From: Acidobacteriota bacterium
GTDB taxonomy: Bacteria; Acidobacteriota; Vicinamibacteria; Vicinamibacterales; UBA2999
NCBI GenBank assembly: GCA_016210845.1
Contig: JACQTK010000275.1
Span: 1 to 37,146 of the forward strand
Length of the DNA stretch: 37,146 nucleotides
Direction of reading: 5' to 3'
The notes beneath the pieces are model-generated. The model worked only from the letters and a program-made list of their open reading frames with translations. It was not told the DNA's origin and did no database searches. Made by a program: the position numbers and the translations under genes. Position 1 is the stretch's first letter; each line of letters begins with the position of its first letter. Below are positions 15,569-24,779 of this stretch, one piece after another.

Positions 15569-16840
15569 ATGCGCGTTCATCTGGACTACGGGAGCACAGG
15601 CCTGGACGTCGAGCTGCCCGACGAGGGCGTCTGCGTCATCGAGCCGCGCTTCAGAGCGCCACTTCCCGACGCTCATGCGGCCCTCACGGCGGCGCTGCGG
15701 TCTCCACTGGGGAGTGCGCCACTGCGATCCTGCGTGCGTGCGGGCCAGCGCGTGGCCATCTCGGTCTGTGACGTCACGCGGCCGCAGCCTCGACGTGAGG
15801 TGCTGAAGGCGATCCTCGACGAGTTGGACCATCTCCCGGGCGAGAACATCACGATCCTGGTGGCCACCGGGACCCACCGCGCCAACACGCCTGCGGAGCT
15901 CGAGTCCATGGTCGGGGTGGACATCCTTCGCCGATGCCGTGTGCTCAATCACGACTGCCGCGACGGCTCCTCGCTGACGTACGTCGGCCGCACGAGCACA
16001 GGGGTGCCTGTTCATCTGAATCGCGCGTGGCTCGCCTCCGACGTGCGCATCACCACGGGGGTCGTCGAACCGCACTTCTTCGCGGGCTTCAGCGGTGGAC
16101 CGAAGATGGTGGCGCCCGGCCTGGCCGGACTCGACACCGTGCTCGCCCTTCACAACGCGGACCGCATCGGCCACCCAGGCGCCACCTGGGGCGTCACCGA
16201 GGGCAATCCCGTTCACGACGCCGTGCGTGAAATCGCGCGGCTGACCGGCGTCACCTTCGCGCTCGACGTGACCGTGAACCGCGACAAGCGCATCACGGGG
16301 ATCTTTGCGGGCGACCTGTTCGAGGCGCACCGCGAGGCGTGCGCCGCGGCCGCGCGGGACGCGATGTGCTCTGTGCAGGGACCATTCGACGTGGTGCTGA
16401 CGACGAACTCGGGCTATCCCCTCGACCAGAACCTCTATCAGGCGGTCAAGGGGCTCTCCGCGGCCGCGCGCGTGGTGCGACAAGGCGGCACCATCGTCTG
16501 TGCCGCCGAGTGCCGCGACGGCGTTCCGGACAAAGGCGCGTACGGACAGCTGCTCGCGTCGGCCGCGACGCCGAAGCAGCTGCTGGCGCGAATCCTCTCT
16601 CCTGGCTATTCACAGCCGGATCAATGGCAGGCCCAGATCCAGGCGCAGATACAGATGAAGGCGGCCGTCCTGATGAAGGCTGGCGGCCTCACGGCCGACC
16701 GTCTTCGGGCGGCGCATCTCGAGCCGGTCGACGACGTCGGCGAGGCGGTGGCTCGAGGTCTGCGGCGAGCGGGGCCCTCATCGACCCTGTGCGTCCTCCC
16801 GCAAGGACCCCGCACGATTCCATATCTCGCCGGGCCGTAA
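15569..16840 (+). CDS. LarA-family nickel-pincer-dependent 2-hydroxyacid racemase/epimerase
   Basis: This 423-residue LarA-like (DUF2088) protein has the three key residues at near-canonical positions. H103 (ATGTHRANT) and H169 (EPHFFAGFSGGPK) correspond to the catalytic His pair. K179 in GGPK corresponds to the lysine that holds the nickel-pincer nucleotide. LarA enzymes racemise lactate or related 2-hydroxyacids, and substrates vary across the family. The cofactor genes larB, larC and larE are not in the window. It follows the synthetase by 2 bp in one operon and converges with the GlcDEF operon, overlapping glcF by 63 bp at the 3' end. Lactate is a reasonable but unproved substrate. Confidence 0.88.
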   Translation: MRVHLDYGSTGLDVELPDEGVCVIEPRFRAPLPDAHAALTAALRSPLGSAPLRSCVRAGQRVAISVCDVTRPQPRREVLKAILDELDHLPGENITILVATGTHRANTPAELESMVGVDILRRCRVLNHDCRDGSSLTYVGRTSTGVPVHLNRAWLASDVRITTGVVEPHFFAGFSGGPKMVAPGLAGLDTVLALHNADRIGHPGATWGVTEGNPVHDAVREIARLTGVTFALDVTVNRDKRITGIFAGDLFEAHREACAAAARDAMCSVQGPFDVVLTTNSGYPLDQNLYQAVKGLSAAARVVRQGGTIVCAAECRDGVPDKGAYGQLLASAATPKQLLARILSPGYSQPDQWQAQIQAQIQMKAAVLMKAGGLTADRLRAAHLEPVDDVGEAVARGLRRAGPSSTLCVLPQGPRTIPYLAGP

Positions 16841-18106
16841 GGCGCGAATGGAGGCGTCGACCAGCTCAATGGGGTGGAGCATCGGTCGCGTGAATCCGCG
16901 GCGCGCGCACGCCGCCGCCAGATGCAGGCGACAGCCAGGATTGGCCGTGCTGATGACATCGGGCTGAAGCGCGGCGATGTGCGCCGCCTTCCGGTCGCCG
17001 AGCGCGAAGGCCGGCTCGGGCTCGACGAGGTTGTAGATCCCGGCGCTGCCACAACACATGTCCGGCTCGGCGATCTCCAGGATCTCGAGGCCCGGGATCG
17101 TCGCCAACAGCTGCCGCGGCTGTGAGTGGACACGCTGTGCGTGCGAAAGGTGACACGCGTCCTGGTAGGCAACCCTCATCCGGAGGGGATGCCTTGGTGC
17201 CCGAGGCTCCCCGAGATCCACGAGCAGCTCCGACACGTCGCGCACGCGGGTGCTGAACTCGCGCGCGCGTGTCGCCCACCGCTCATCGTCGGCCAGAAGG
17301 TCGCCGTACTGCTTCATGGCCGATCCACATCCCGCGGAATTGACGGCGACGCACTCCACACCGGCTCGTTCGAAGGCCTCGATCGTGCGGCGGGCAAATC
17401 CGCGAGCCTCTTCGGTTCGCCCCGCGTGAAGCGACAATGCCCCACAGCAGCTCTGTGCCGATGGGACGATCACCTCGCATCCCTCGGTTGACAGGACGTT
17501 GACGGTGGCCTGATTGACCTGCGGACACACGAACCGCTGCACACAGCCGGTCAACACGCCGACGCTGGCGCGCCGCGATGTCCGCGCAGCCGTGTGCACC
17601 GGCACGTTCGCGACCTGCGCCATTCGGCGTGGCGCCAGGGCGACGAGCGCGCGCATCCTGGTGTCGGGGCGCGCCTGCCGTGGGGGCGGCGCCTGCGTCG
17701 TCCCTACAACGGCGTCGATCAGCGGTCGCACGAGCGCCGACAGCGCGAAGGCGACACGCAGCCGCACAGGGTATGGCAGCACGCGAAACAACAGGTCGCG
17801 GTAGAGACGGTCCGACAGCGAGCGCCTGTAGCCCCGCTCGATCTGCGCTCTGGTTCTTTCGATCAGCACGTCGTACCGGACACCCGACGGGCACGCGGGC
17901 ACGCACGCCAGGCATCCGAGGCAGGCGTCGATATGGCGAACGAACGTCGCCGACACGGCGGCGCGCTCCTCCAGGGCGGCCTTCATGAGGTAGATGCGAC
18001 CGCGTGGTGAATCCATCTCCTCACCCCAGAGCGCGTACGTCGGGCATGCGGGAAGGCAGAACCCGCAGTGCACGCACGCGTCGACGAGTTGCGATGTCTC
18101 CTTCAC
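16778..18106 (-). CDS. glcF: Glycolate/D-lactate oxidase, iron-sulfur subunit (GlcF)
   Basis: The 442-residue electron-transfer subunit of the GlcDEF complex passes electrons from the flavin subunits to the membrane chain. It has two ferredoxin motifs, CVHCGFCLPACP (C11, C14, C17, C21) and CLGCLACVPACP (C62, C65, C68, C72). Two cysteine-rich CCG domains follow, with SCCGALSLH and MCCGSAGIYN. I place the start at the GTG at 18106, one base after the glcE stop. An ATG at 18130 in frame would overlap glcE by 23 bp and is also possible. It is the last gene of the operon and its tail overlaps larA on the other strand. Confidence 0.93.
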   Translation of the reverse strand: MKETSQLVDACVHCGFCLPACPTYALWGEEMDSPRGRIYLMKAALEERAAVSATFVRHIDACLGCLACVPACPSGVRYDVLIERTRAQIERGYRRSLSDRLYRDLLFRVLPYPVRLRVAFALSALVRPLIDAVVGTTQAPPPRQARPDTRMRALVALAPRRMAQVANVPVHTAARTSRRASVGVLTGCVQRFVCPQVNQATVNVLSTEGCEVIVPSAQSCCGALSLHAGRTEEARGFARRTIEAFERAGVECVAVNSAGCGSAMKQYGDLLADDERWATRAREFSTRVRDVSELLVDLGEPRAPRHPLRMRVAYQDACHLSHAQRVHSQPRQLLATIPGLEILEIAEPDMCCGSAGIYNLVEPEPAFALGDRKAAHIAALQPDVISTANPGCRLHLAAACARRGFTRPMLHPIELVDASIRALRPGEIWNRAGSLREDAQGR

Positions 18107-18107
18107 G

Positions 18108-19298
18108 CTAGAAAGGCCCTCGACCCGCATTGAGGATACCCGCCGGATCCAGCGCGTGCTTGAGGGCGCGCAGGAGTCCCGCGGTGTCCCCGGGCTCACC
18201 CCAGACATCGACCAGGGCTTTCACGCCGCGATCGGCCCGGAGGAGGACCACGTGCTGGAGGAGGTCGCGCCGCTCGCGAAGACGACGCACGGCCGCGGCC
18301 TGACCGGCGGCGTCGGCCTCGATGCGAATCAATCCCGTCCCGACGCCCGCACGCGCGGCGAGCTCGGTGCTCGCCGCGCCGATCCGGCGAAGATTGGCGA
18401 CCAGCGACATCACGTCGCCGAGAGCCGCGGGCAGCCAGCTCGTCTTCACGATCGCCCCAGGCGCCCGCCAGATCCCCTCGATCTGATCGCGCCAGCGCGC
18501 GTCTTCACCGGCTCCCGACACGCGCACGATCCGGTCGGGCGCGCACGTTCGGACCAGGCGCTCGGCCTCCGCCACTTGCGCGTCCACGGCAGCGGCCGTC
18601 GACGCGAACCGCACGAGCAGCTCGGTCGCCTCGGATGCGTGAACGTCGAGCGCGAGCGGCTCGAGCTGGCTGCCCGCCAGCGTTGCGGCCGCGCGTGCAG
18701 CCGCCGGTGGAGTGGAAAACGCCGCGCACAGCGTGCCGGACACGGGGGGCAGCGGAGCCAGCTTGAAGCTTGCGGTGACGATGGCCGCCAGGCCGCCGAA
18801 CGAGCCGCACATCAACCGGCCCAGGTCGTAGCCCGCGACGTTCTTGACGACATTGCCACCAGCCTTCACCACGCGGCCGTCGGTCGTCGCAAGACCGATT
18901 CCAATCAGCAGATCGCGAGGCGTCCCGTGACGATGTCTCGAGGGACCGCTGTCGTTGGCGGCGATCGTACCGCCAATCGTGGAGGCGTCGGATACGGCGT
19001 CGAGCGGCAGCCACTGTCCGTGCTGCGCCAACTCTCGATTGACTTCCGCAATCGTCGCGCCTGCCCTGACGGCCAGTGTCAAATCACCCCGTTCGTGCCT
19101 GACGATGCCCTTCAGGCGCCTCGTGCTCACGAGCACGTCGACGCGCTCTACAGGCCGCCCCCAGTCGATCTTCGTGCCTCCACCCCGCAGCAGAACCGCC
19201 CTGTGGCCGCGAGAGCATTCTGCGAGCGCCTCCGCGAGGGCTTCCGCCGTATCGGGCTCGACACCTTCCGCCGGCCTCAGGCCTTCAGTGTCGTCCAT
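18108..19298 (-). CDS. glcE: Glycolate/D-lactate oxidase, FAD-binding subunit (GlcE)
   Basis: The 396-residue protein has a PCMH-type FAD-binding fold, shorter than GlcD. It shows VLLRGGGTKIDWGRP, LAVRAGATIAEVNRELAQHG and STIGGTIAANDSGPSR..GTPRDLLIGI (pyrophosphate-binding region), then KNVAGYDLGRLMCGSFGGLA. The C-terminus ends DPAGILNAGRGPF, as usual for the family. The start at 19298 shares one base with the glcD stop (TGATG), so the two are coupled. The frame is open far upstream, antisense text that overlaps glcD and is not real. With GlcD and GlcF it oxidises glycolate to glyoxylate or D-lactate to pyruvate. Confidence 0.93.
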   Translation of the reverse strand: MDDTEGLRPAEGVEPDTAEALAEALAECSRGHRAVLLRGGGTKIDWGRPVERVDVLVSTRRLKGIVRHERGDLTLAVRAGATIAEVNRELAQHGQWLPLDAVSDASTIGGTIAANDSGPSRHRHGTPRDLLIGIGLATTDGRVVKAGGNVVKNVAGYDLGRLMCGSFGGLAAIVTASFKLAPLPPVSGTLCAAFSTPPAAARAAATLAGSQLEPLALDVHASEATELLVRFASTAAAVDAQVAEAERLVRTCAPDRIVRVSGAGEDARWRDQIEGIWRAPGAIVKTSWLPAALGDVMSLVANLRRIGAASTELAARAGVGTGLIRIEADAAGQAAAVRRLRERRDLLQHVVLLRADRGVKALVDVWGEPGDTAGLLRALKHALDPAGILNAGRGPF

Positions 19299-20764
19299 CA
19301 GAACCGATCGGCCAACCCCGCGTGCTCGACCGGGTGCTGACGATACGGTCCGGGCACCTCGCCGCAGAGACGAGGCGTCGGAAAGATCTTTCCCGGATTG
19401 CACAGGTGCTGGGGATCGAACCCGTCGCGCACGCGGCGCATCGCATCGAGATCGTCTTCGCTGAACATGGCGGGCATCGCGTCGCGCTTGTCGGCGCCGA
19501 CGCCGTGCTCTCCCGTGATGGAGCCGCCCGCGTCCACGCAATACGCCAGGATCTCGTGGGCCACGTCGGCAGCCTGTTCGGCCTGGCCCGGTATCCGGTC
19601 GTCGTAGCAGATGAGCGGGTGCAGGTTGCCGTCGCCTGCATGGAACACGTTGCCGATCCGCAGGCCCGACCGCGCTTCCAGCGCGCGGATGCGGCGAAGC
19701 ACCTCGGGCAGACGCGTGCGCGGGACGACCCCATCCTGCACGTAGTAGCTCGGCGACACGCGGCCCATCGCCGCAAAGGCGGCCCGTCGTCCCTTCCAGA
19801 TGCGGGCGCGGTGCGACCCGTCGCTCGCGATTTCGATCGCGGTGGCGTGCGCGCCACGACACACCGCCTCTACCACCGCGAACTGCGACTCGACCTCGGC
19901 TGCCGGACCGTCCAGCTCGACGATCACGATCGTGTCGGCGGGCGGGAACCCGGGCTGGACCGCGGCCTCCACCGCCTGAATGGCCAGCGCGTCCATCATC
20001 TCGACGGCCGCGGGCACGATGCCCGCCGCGATGACGCCCGACACGGCGGCTCCCGCCTCGTCTATGCTCGCGAAGGCGGCCAGCAGCGTCCGCACCCGCT
20101 CTGGGACGCGCAGAACTCTGACGACCGCGCGGGTGACCACGCCGAGCGTGCCTTCGGAGCCGACGATCAGACCCACCAGGTCGGGACCAGGCGCGTCGGC
20201 GGCAGGACTGCCCACATGGACCAGCTCGCCGTCGGGCATGACGAGGTCGAGCGCCAGCACGTGATGTGTGGTGAAGCCGTACTTCAGACAGTGCGCCCCA
20301 CCCGAGTTCTCCGCGATGTTGCCGCCAATCGAGCACACCTGCTGGCTCGAGGGATCGGGAGCGTAGTAGCAGCCGTAGGAAGCCACCTGCCGCGTGATCT
20401 CCAGGTTCGTCACGCCTGGCTCCACGGTGACGCGCCGGTTCGGAATGTCTACGTCGAGCACGCGGTTCAGGCGCGCGAGCCCGATGACGACGCCACCGGG
20501 CACAGGCATGGCGCCGCCCGAGAGGCCGGTGCCGTGGCCCCTGGCGACGAACGGCACCCCCTCGCGGCCGCACACCCGCACGATGGCCTGCACCTGCGAC
20601 CCGTCCGACGGGAGCACCACGACGGCGGGTTCGGCGCGGAGGTGGACGAGCCCGTCACACTCGTACGTGAGCAGCTGCACGGGATCCGACAGCACCGCGT
20701 CCGCGCCGCAGATCCGCTGGAGGCCCTCGAGGAGACGCCGAGTCGCGGCGGTCGCCTGGCTCAT
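19298..20764 (-). CDS. glcD: Glycolate/D-lactate oxidase, catalytic FAD subunit (GlcD)
   Basis: The 488-residue flavoprotein is the usual GlcD length. The FAD-binding part has [33 protein letters not shown] and [18 protein letters not shown]. The C-terminal FAD-linked oxidase part has [17 protein letters not shown] and [13 protein letters not shown], including the conserved His residues. The ending [17 protein letters not shown] is typical. The ATG at 20764 overlaps the stop of the permease reading frame by 4 bp (ATGA). The gene belongs to one transcript with the aminotransferase upstream and glcE/glcF downstream, which favours glycolate-to-glyoxylate, while the permease and LarA neighbours favour lactate. 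Sequence alone cannot decide. Confidence 0.94.
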   Translation of the reverse strand: MSQATAATRRLLEGLQRICGADAVLSDPVQLLTYECDGLVHLRAEPAVVVLPSDGSQVQAIVRVCGREGVPFVARGHGTGLSGGAMPVPGGVVIGLARLNRVLDVDIPNRRVTVEPGVTNLEITRQVASYGCYYAPDPSSQQVCSIGGNIAENSGGAHCLKYGFTTHHVLALDLVMPDGELVHVGSPAADAPGPDLVGLIVGSEGTLGVVTRAVVRVLRVPERVRTLLAAFASIDEAGAAVSGVIAAGIVPAAVEMMDALAIQAVEAAVQPGFPPADTIVIVELDGPAAEVESQFAVVEAVCRGAHATAIEIASDGSHRARIWKGRRAAFAAMGRVSPSYYVQDGVVPRTRLPEVLRRIRALEARSGLRIGNVFHAGDGNLHPLICYDDRIPGQAEQAADVAHEILAYCVDAGGSITGEHGVGADKRDAMPAMFSEDDLDAMRRVRDGFDPQHLCNPGKIFPTPRLCGEVPGPYRQHPVEHAGLADRF

Positions 20765-21803
20765 CGAATCACCATCGACGCGAAGGGGTCGACGTAGGCC
20801 TGAAGGAAGACGAGCAGGCCCACCAGGAGCGCCAGCGCCACGCTGTGGACGAAGACGTATCGCAGGATCTCACCTTCGTGGCCGTACCACCGCGTGGCGG
20901 TGCTGGCCACCACGATGGACTGCGCGTCGATCATCTTGCCCATCACGCCGCCAGAGCTGTTGGCTGCGGCCATCAGCGTGGGGCTCAGATCGAGCTGCTC
21001 GGCGGTGATGCGCTGGAGGCTCCCGAACAGCACGTTCGACGAGGTGTCGGAACCCGTCAGCGCCACCCCCAGCCACCCCAGCATCGTCCCGAAGAGCGGA
21101 TAGAGGACGCCCGTAGCCGCGAACGCCAGGCCCAGCGTCGCATCGACGCCCGAGTAGCGCGTCGTGTAGCCAATCGCCATCATCGCGGCGATCGTCACCA
21201 GCGACAGGCTGACCAGCCGCAGCGTGCGCGCATAGGCCGCGAGCAGATCGCGCAGGCGATACCCCATCACGAGACCCGCGATGATGGCCGAGCGCGCCGT
21301 AGGCGACCGGAGCGGTGTTCGCAATCAGCGACAGGCCCGAGGCCGCCAGCGGGCTGAAGCCGAGGCCGATGAGAATGGCCGCCGTCACGGCCACCGGGGT
21401 CCCGAAGCCTGCGGCGCCCTCGAAGAAGGCGCCAAAGCAGAACGCCACCAGCAGCAGCTGCAGCCGACGATCGCGCGTCACCGCGGTGATGCTCGTGCGC
21501 AGCACCGCGAAGAGCCCCCGCTCGTTCGTCAACTGGTAGAGAAATGATGACGTTGAGGACGATCCACCCGATGGGAAACAGGCCATAGGCGGCGCCGAAC
21601 GCTGCGGCGCCGACGGCCATGCGCGACGGCATGCCGAACACGAGGATGGCCACGAGGAGCGAGGTGGCCAGTCCGAGCAGCGCGGCATTGTGCGCCTTGA
21701 CGCGCAGCACGCCAAGCGTCCCGAGCAGGACGAGGACGGGCAAGGCGGCGCAGAGGGTCGACAGCGTCGGGTTCCCAAGCGGATCGTAGACCTGGGACCA
21801 CAT
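20761..21803 (-). pseudogene. L-lactate/glycolate permease (LctP family), disrupted
   Basis: Three reading frames each carry part of an LctP/LldP-type transporter. Frame A from the ATG at 21803 ends in GWIVLNVI. Frame B continues as [18 protein letters not shown] and [15 protein letters not shown]. Frame C gives [19 protein letters not shown] through [20 protein letters not shown] and [20 protein letters not shown] to the stop at 20761. The A/B switch is explained by one extra base at about 21545. At the B/C junction (about 21287-21292) roughly 200 residues of the normal about 530-residue permease are absent. Both lesions are internal to an operon whose other genes are intact. Assembly error is an alternative explanation. 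Confidence 0.8.
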
Positions 21804-21807
21804 GACA

Positions 21808-22980
21808 TCAGTTCCGAACCGCCTCTGCGAGCGCCGCCCCGGCCGCCGCCACGGCGCCCCCCTGCGCGGCGCGGTGACCGAGATCGCGAAGAATCTGCTC
21901 GAGCGCGCCGAGGAACAGGACGAGCACCGATGGGGTCGAGCTGGCCCCCATCAGCCCGACCCGCCAGATCTTGCCGGCCAGCGGCCCCAGGCCTGCGCCG
22001 ACCTCGATGTTGAATTCCTGTAGCAGTCGCCTCCGCACGGCGGCCTCGTCTATGCCCGCGGGCACGCTAACGGCGTTCAGCGTCCACAGGCGCTCGGACG
22101 GAGGAGGCAGCAGGTCGAGACCCATGGCCGCAAGCCCGCGCGCGAGCGCCGCATGGTGGCGTTCGTGACGCGCCCACCGCACCTCGAGCCCTTCCTCGTC
22201 GATGGCCAGCAGCGCCTCGCGCAGCGCGTAGATCAGCGTCGACGACAGGGTGTGGTGGTACTTGCGGCGGAGCCAGTAGTCCTCGAGCAGGGCGACGTCG
22301 AGGTAGAAGCTGCGGCAGTCGACCCGTCGCGCCCGCGCCGCGGGCGTCCAGGCGATGGGCGACAGCCCCGACGGCGCGCCGATGCACTTCTGCGTGCAGC
22401 TGTAGACGGCGTCGAGCTGCCAACCCGACACGTCGAGCGGGTGGCCGCCGAGCGAAGTGACCGCGTCGACCAGGACGAGCGCGTCGTGATCGTGCGCAAG
22501 GGCCGCGATCTCGCGGACGGGGTTCAGGACGCCAGTCGACGTCTCGGCGTGTACGCAGGCGACCACGTCAACGGGACCAGCGGCCAGCGCCGCACGCACC
22601 GCTTCCGGATCCACCGCTCTGCCCCACTCGACTTCCAGCCGCCGCACCTCCCCGCCGTAACGACGGCAGATCTCGGCCAGCCGTTCGCCGAAGTAGCCCG
22701 ACACGATCACGAGCACCCGCGTCCCTTGGGTCACGAGGTTCGCGACCAGGGCCTCCATACCGGAGGTGCCCGTACCGGACACCGCGATCGTGAGGGAACC
22801 CTCGGGCGCCTTGAACACCCGCGCCAGGCGGGCGCGGACCTCGTCCAGGAGCACGACCAGATCGGGATCGAGATGACTGAGCACCGGGGCGGCCATCGCA
22901 CGCATCACGCGCGGCGGGATCGTGCTCGGCCCGGGACCGAGCAGGATCCGCTCCGTGGAGGGCAGAGTGGGTGGAGCCAT
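21808..22980 (-). CDS. Class V aminotransferase (alanine/serine-glyoxylate type)
   Basis: The 390-residue PLP enzyme has the N-terminal [20 protein letters not shown] and SHLDPD, a cofactor loop at [15 protein letters not shown], a DAVTSLGG motif, and the PLP-binding lysine K198 in [15 protein letters not shown]. The substrate segment [18 protein letters not shown] is typical of alanine-glyoxylate and serine-pyruvate aminotransferases. It converts glyoxylate to glycine with alanine or serine as amino donor. It is the first gene of the operon with the permease 4 bp downstream and glcDEF after it. GlcDEF would supply glyoxylate and this enzyme would remove it, which is the best argument for glycolate as a substrate. 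Confidence 0.92.
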   Translation of the reverse strand: MAPPTLPSTERILLGPGPSTIPPRVMRAMAAPVLSHLDPDLVVLLDEVRARLARVFKAPEGSLTIAVSGTGTSGMEALVANLVTQGTRVLVIVSGYFGERLAEICRRYGGEVRRLEVEWGRAVDPEAVRAALAAGPVDVVACVHAETSTGVLNPVREIAALAHDHDALVLVDAVTSLGGHPLDVSGWQLDAVYSCTQKCIGAPSGLSPIAWTPAARARRVDCRSFYLDVALLEDYWLRRKYHHTLSSTLIYALREALLAIDEEGLEVRWARHERHHAALARGLAAMGLDLLPPPSERLWTLNAVSVPAGIDEAAVRRRLLQEFNIEVGAGLGPLAGKIWRVGLMGASSTPSVLVLFLGALEQILRDLGHRAAQGGAVAAAGAALAEAVRN

Positions 22981-23036
22981 TGGAAAGGTGGCGAGTATAC
23001 GTCAGGAGGCTCTCGAGGGTGCCCTGGGGGTTCCAT

Positions 23037-23167
23037 ACATTTCTGTGTCCAAACGCTTCCGATCCGACATGACTGTCGATCGGTCCTCCTCGGGGTGCCT
23101 CGTCGCGCCCGTCTGCGCCGAACGGGAGGGATGGGCACTGTCCCTTGCAAGGACGACATTTCTGTGT
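23037..23167. repeat. Direct repeat ACATTTCTGTGT in a structured intergenic region
   Basis: The 342-bp gap 22981-23322 has no credible gene. The 12-mer ACATTTCTGTGT occurs at 23037-23048 and 23156-23167. The second copy follows ACTGTCCCTTGCAAGG, text that resembles REP-like elements seen near RAYT transposases (from memory). A TATACT box on the minus strand (22994-22999) could be the -10 element for the aminotransferase operon, but I see no matching -35. Confidence 0.4.
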
Positions 23168-23254
23168 GATGGCCAGCATCGACCTGCATGACCGTTGTTT
23201 TCCTTGGGCGCAGGGCTGGGACCCGCGGACGCCCGAACAGCAATTCGCTCCAGA

Positions 23255-23318
23255 ACACGCGCGGTGCCACGCGCGCTCCACCCGCGCGTGTCTGGTATAC
23301 GCCTTGCTCCGAAGGCGT
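23255..23318. repeat. Two adjacent hairpins upstream of the lipoprotein gene
   Basis: ACACGCGCGG (23255-23264) pairs with CCGCGCGTGT (23282-23291). ACGCCTT (23299-23305) pairs with AAGGCGT (23312-23318). The second hairpin ends 4 bases before the ATG at 23323 and contains the purine-rich GAAGG, so it could hide the ribosome binding site. Confidence 0.5.
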
Positions 23319-23322
23319 GAGC

Positions 23323-23781
23323 ATGAAACCGTCTTCGATGATCGCAGCCATCGCTCTCGCCATCACCCTGGCGTCGTGCGCGGGCGCGACCCCTCGCCTC
23401 CAACACGCACCCGATCAGCCCTGGGCCGCACGTGCGGCATCGCCCGACGCACGCGCCGTCGAACCGCTGACGATGACGCTCTCGGCACACGTGGTGCCGG
23501 AGCCCGCGCAGGTGGTGGCCCGCGTGCGCGTCGAGCCCGATCCCCGCAGCCGGGAGCTCTGGATCGAGTGGTGGACGCCGGACGGCGTGGGCGGCTCGCA
23601 CCTGATCACGCTGGAGGGCGATCGGGCCGCCACGCGACACGACTATCCGATCAAGCGCCTGGAATCGGGAGAGTACGTGGTGCGGGCGCTGCTCGCGCGT
23701 GATGACGGGTCGCGCGTGAAGCGCGAGGCACGGCTAATCGTGGTCGGCAAGGGCAGCCCGCCGGTTTTCGCGGGCTTCTAG
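23323..23781 (+). CDS. Lipoprotein of unknown function
   Basis: From the ATG at 23323 the 152-residue product starts with a lipoprotein signal peptide: MKPSSMIAAIALAITLASCAG, cut here as IAAIALAITLASC, with lipobox LASC and the acylated Cys at residue 18. The mature part begins with a flexible Ala/Pro-rich linker and then a single beta-rich domain (VVARVRVEPDPRSRELWIEW, GEYVVRALLARDDGS, RLIVVGKG) that resembles an immunoglobulin-like fold. The function is unknown. The frame is open upstream to 23188, but that part lacks protein character. It converges with the retropepsin-like gene, with 10 bp between stops. Confidence 0.75.
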   Translation: MKPSSMIAAIALAITLASCAGATPRLQHAPDQPWAARAASPDARAVEPLTMTLSAHVVPEPAQVVARVRVEPDPRSRELWIEWWTPDGVGGSHLITLEGDRAATRHDYPIKRLESGEYVVRALLARDDGSRVKREARLIVVGKGSPPVFAGF

Positions 23782-23791
23782 CGGCGAGGTC

Positions 23792-24169
23792 TCACCCGTC
23801 GCGGACGCCGCCCGCGATGATCAACGGCAGCGGCTTGAGGTTGCGACGCAGAGGATCGAGCGACAGCCCCAGAGCCTCGAGGGTCAGCGCCCCCAACAGG
23901 ACAGCATCGTCGGGCTCACCGAAGACGACATCCGCCCCGCCGATTCGATCGCCGTACTTGAACAGGGCGATGCCTTTCCCACGCCGAATCGTTGAGCCGT
24001 CGGCGAGGCGGAAGGTCTCTTCCGTGAGCGGGCGAATATCGAGACGGGCAAGCACGGGAGCCGGGACAACCGAGTAAACCGCACCCGAGTCGATCAAGAA
24101 CTCGACACGCTCTGTCACGTCTGGCCTGGCCGGATTCCCCACCTCGAGCTCCAGAACTGTCAGCCCCAT
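23792..24169 (-). CDS. Retropepsin-like aspartyl protease family protein
   Basis: The 125-residue protein has the single-lobe aspartyl protease pattern. The catalytic motif is FLIDSGAVYSVVP (D27-S-G), with a family variant of DTGA. A hydrophobic-hydrophobic-Gly pair follows at DAVLLGALTLEALGLSLDP, and the ending RNLKPLPLI is typical of bacterial members. Such proteins act as dimers, and their substrates are generally unknown. The start at 24169 is an ATG. No partner gene is evident: the next gene on this strand is a small membrane protein 52 bp upstream. Confidence 0.8.
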   Translation of the reverse strand: MGLTVLELEVGNPARPDVTERVEFLIDSGAVYSVVPAPVLARLDIRPLTEETFRLADGSTIRRGKGIALFKYGDRIGGADVVFGEPDDAVLLGALTLEALGLSLDPLRRNLKPLPLIIAGGVRDG

Positions 24170-24221
24170 CGATCGCCTCTACCTGCCGACGACGATGTCA
24201 TCGTCTCGCGACGCTGTCAAA

Positions 24222-24596
24222 TCAGCCGTCGTGGCGACCGGAACCGACGAGTGCGACGCCTCTCACACCGCCTGCGGTAAGCGCTGCCAGCATTCGCGGC
24301 ACGCGCACGTGAATGAGAATGGCCCCGCCAGCGAGGACGAGCACAGTCGAAGCGATGGCCGCCGAGCCAAAACCGACTCCGGGAATCCGAACGGCAACCT
24401 CTGCCACAAACGCCGCCACCAGACCCACATACGACCAACACCTGAACGTCGCATGCAGCTGCAACCAGGCACCCGACGGCCGCCTGAGATACACGGGAAC
24501 GAACCCGGCACCCACTGTGGCCAGACTGATTACGGAGGCTACGTGAAACGGTCCAAAGCGTCCGTAGAGGTCATAGATCATCAATTGTCGCGACAA
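24222..24596 (-). CDS. Four-helix membrane protein, DUF2306-like (possibly N-terminally truncated)
   Basis: The 124-residue protein has about three to four membrane helices: FHVASVISLATVGAGFVPV, WSYVGLVAAFVAEVAV and IASTVLVLAGGAILIHV. The run RRPSGAWLQLHATFRCWSYVGL matches my memory of small DUF2306-type proteins, where a His precedes a conserved WSYVGL. The frame opens with TTG at 24596, and an ATG at 24581 (MIYDLYGRFGPFH) may be the true start. Family members usually have one or two more helices before this point, so the gene may have lost its 5' end. Upstream DNA to 24779 shows no gene. Function unknown. Confidence 0.55.
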   Translation of the reverse strand: MSRQLMIYDLYGRFGPFHVASVISLATVGAGFVPVYLRRPSGAWLQLHATFRCWSYVGLVAAFVAEVAVRIPGVGFGSAAIASTVLVLAGGAILIHVRVPRMLAALTAGGVRGVALVGSGRHDG

Positions 24597-24779
24597 ACGC
24601 CTCGACGTCCCCCAACTCGTTCTACGCCATGTCGTAGCCAGGCCGACGGAGACCTTCGCGCGCGATCACGTGGTGGCCGTAGGCGAGTCTCCACGTCGGA
24701 GGGAACCGGCTTGCCGAATTCGATCATCGCCGGCGAGTGTACCACCCACGTGTCACGACGCCTGGGGAGGCGTTGCCCA

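Noticed and set aside
19322-20797. 491-codon open frame on the plus strand
   Set aside because: It is fully antisense to glcD, which has complete family motifs; the composition is that of a shadow frame.
24758-24773. ACGCCT-GGGG-AGGCGT hairpin after tyrA as the operon terminator
   Set aside because: It lacks a U-tract and the stem is only 6 bp, so it was not called as a terminator.
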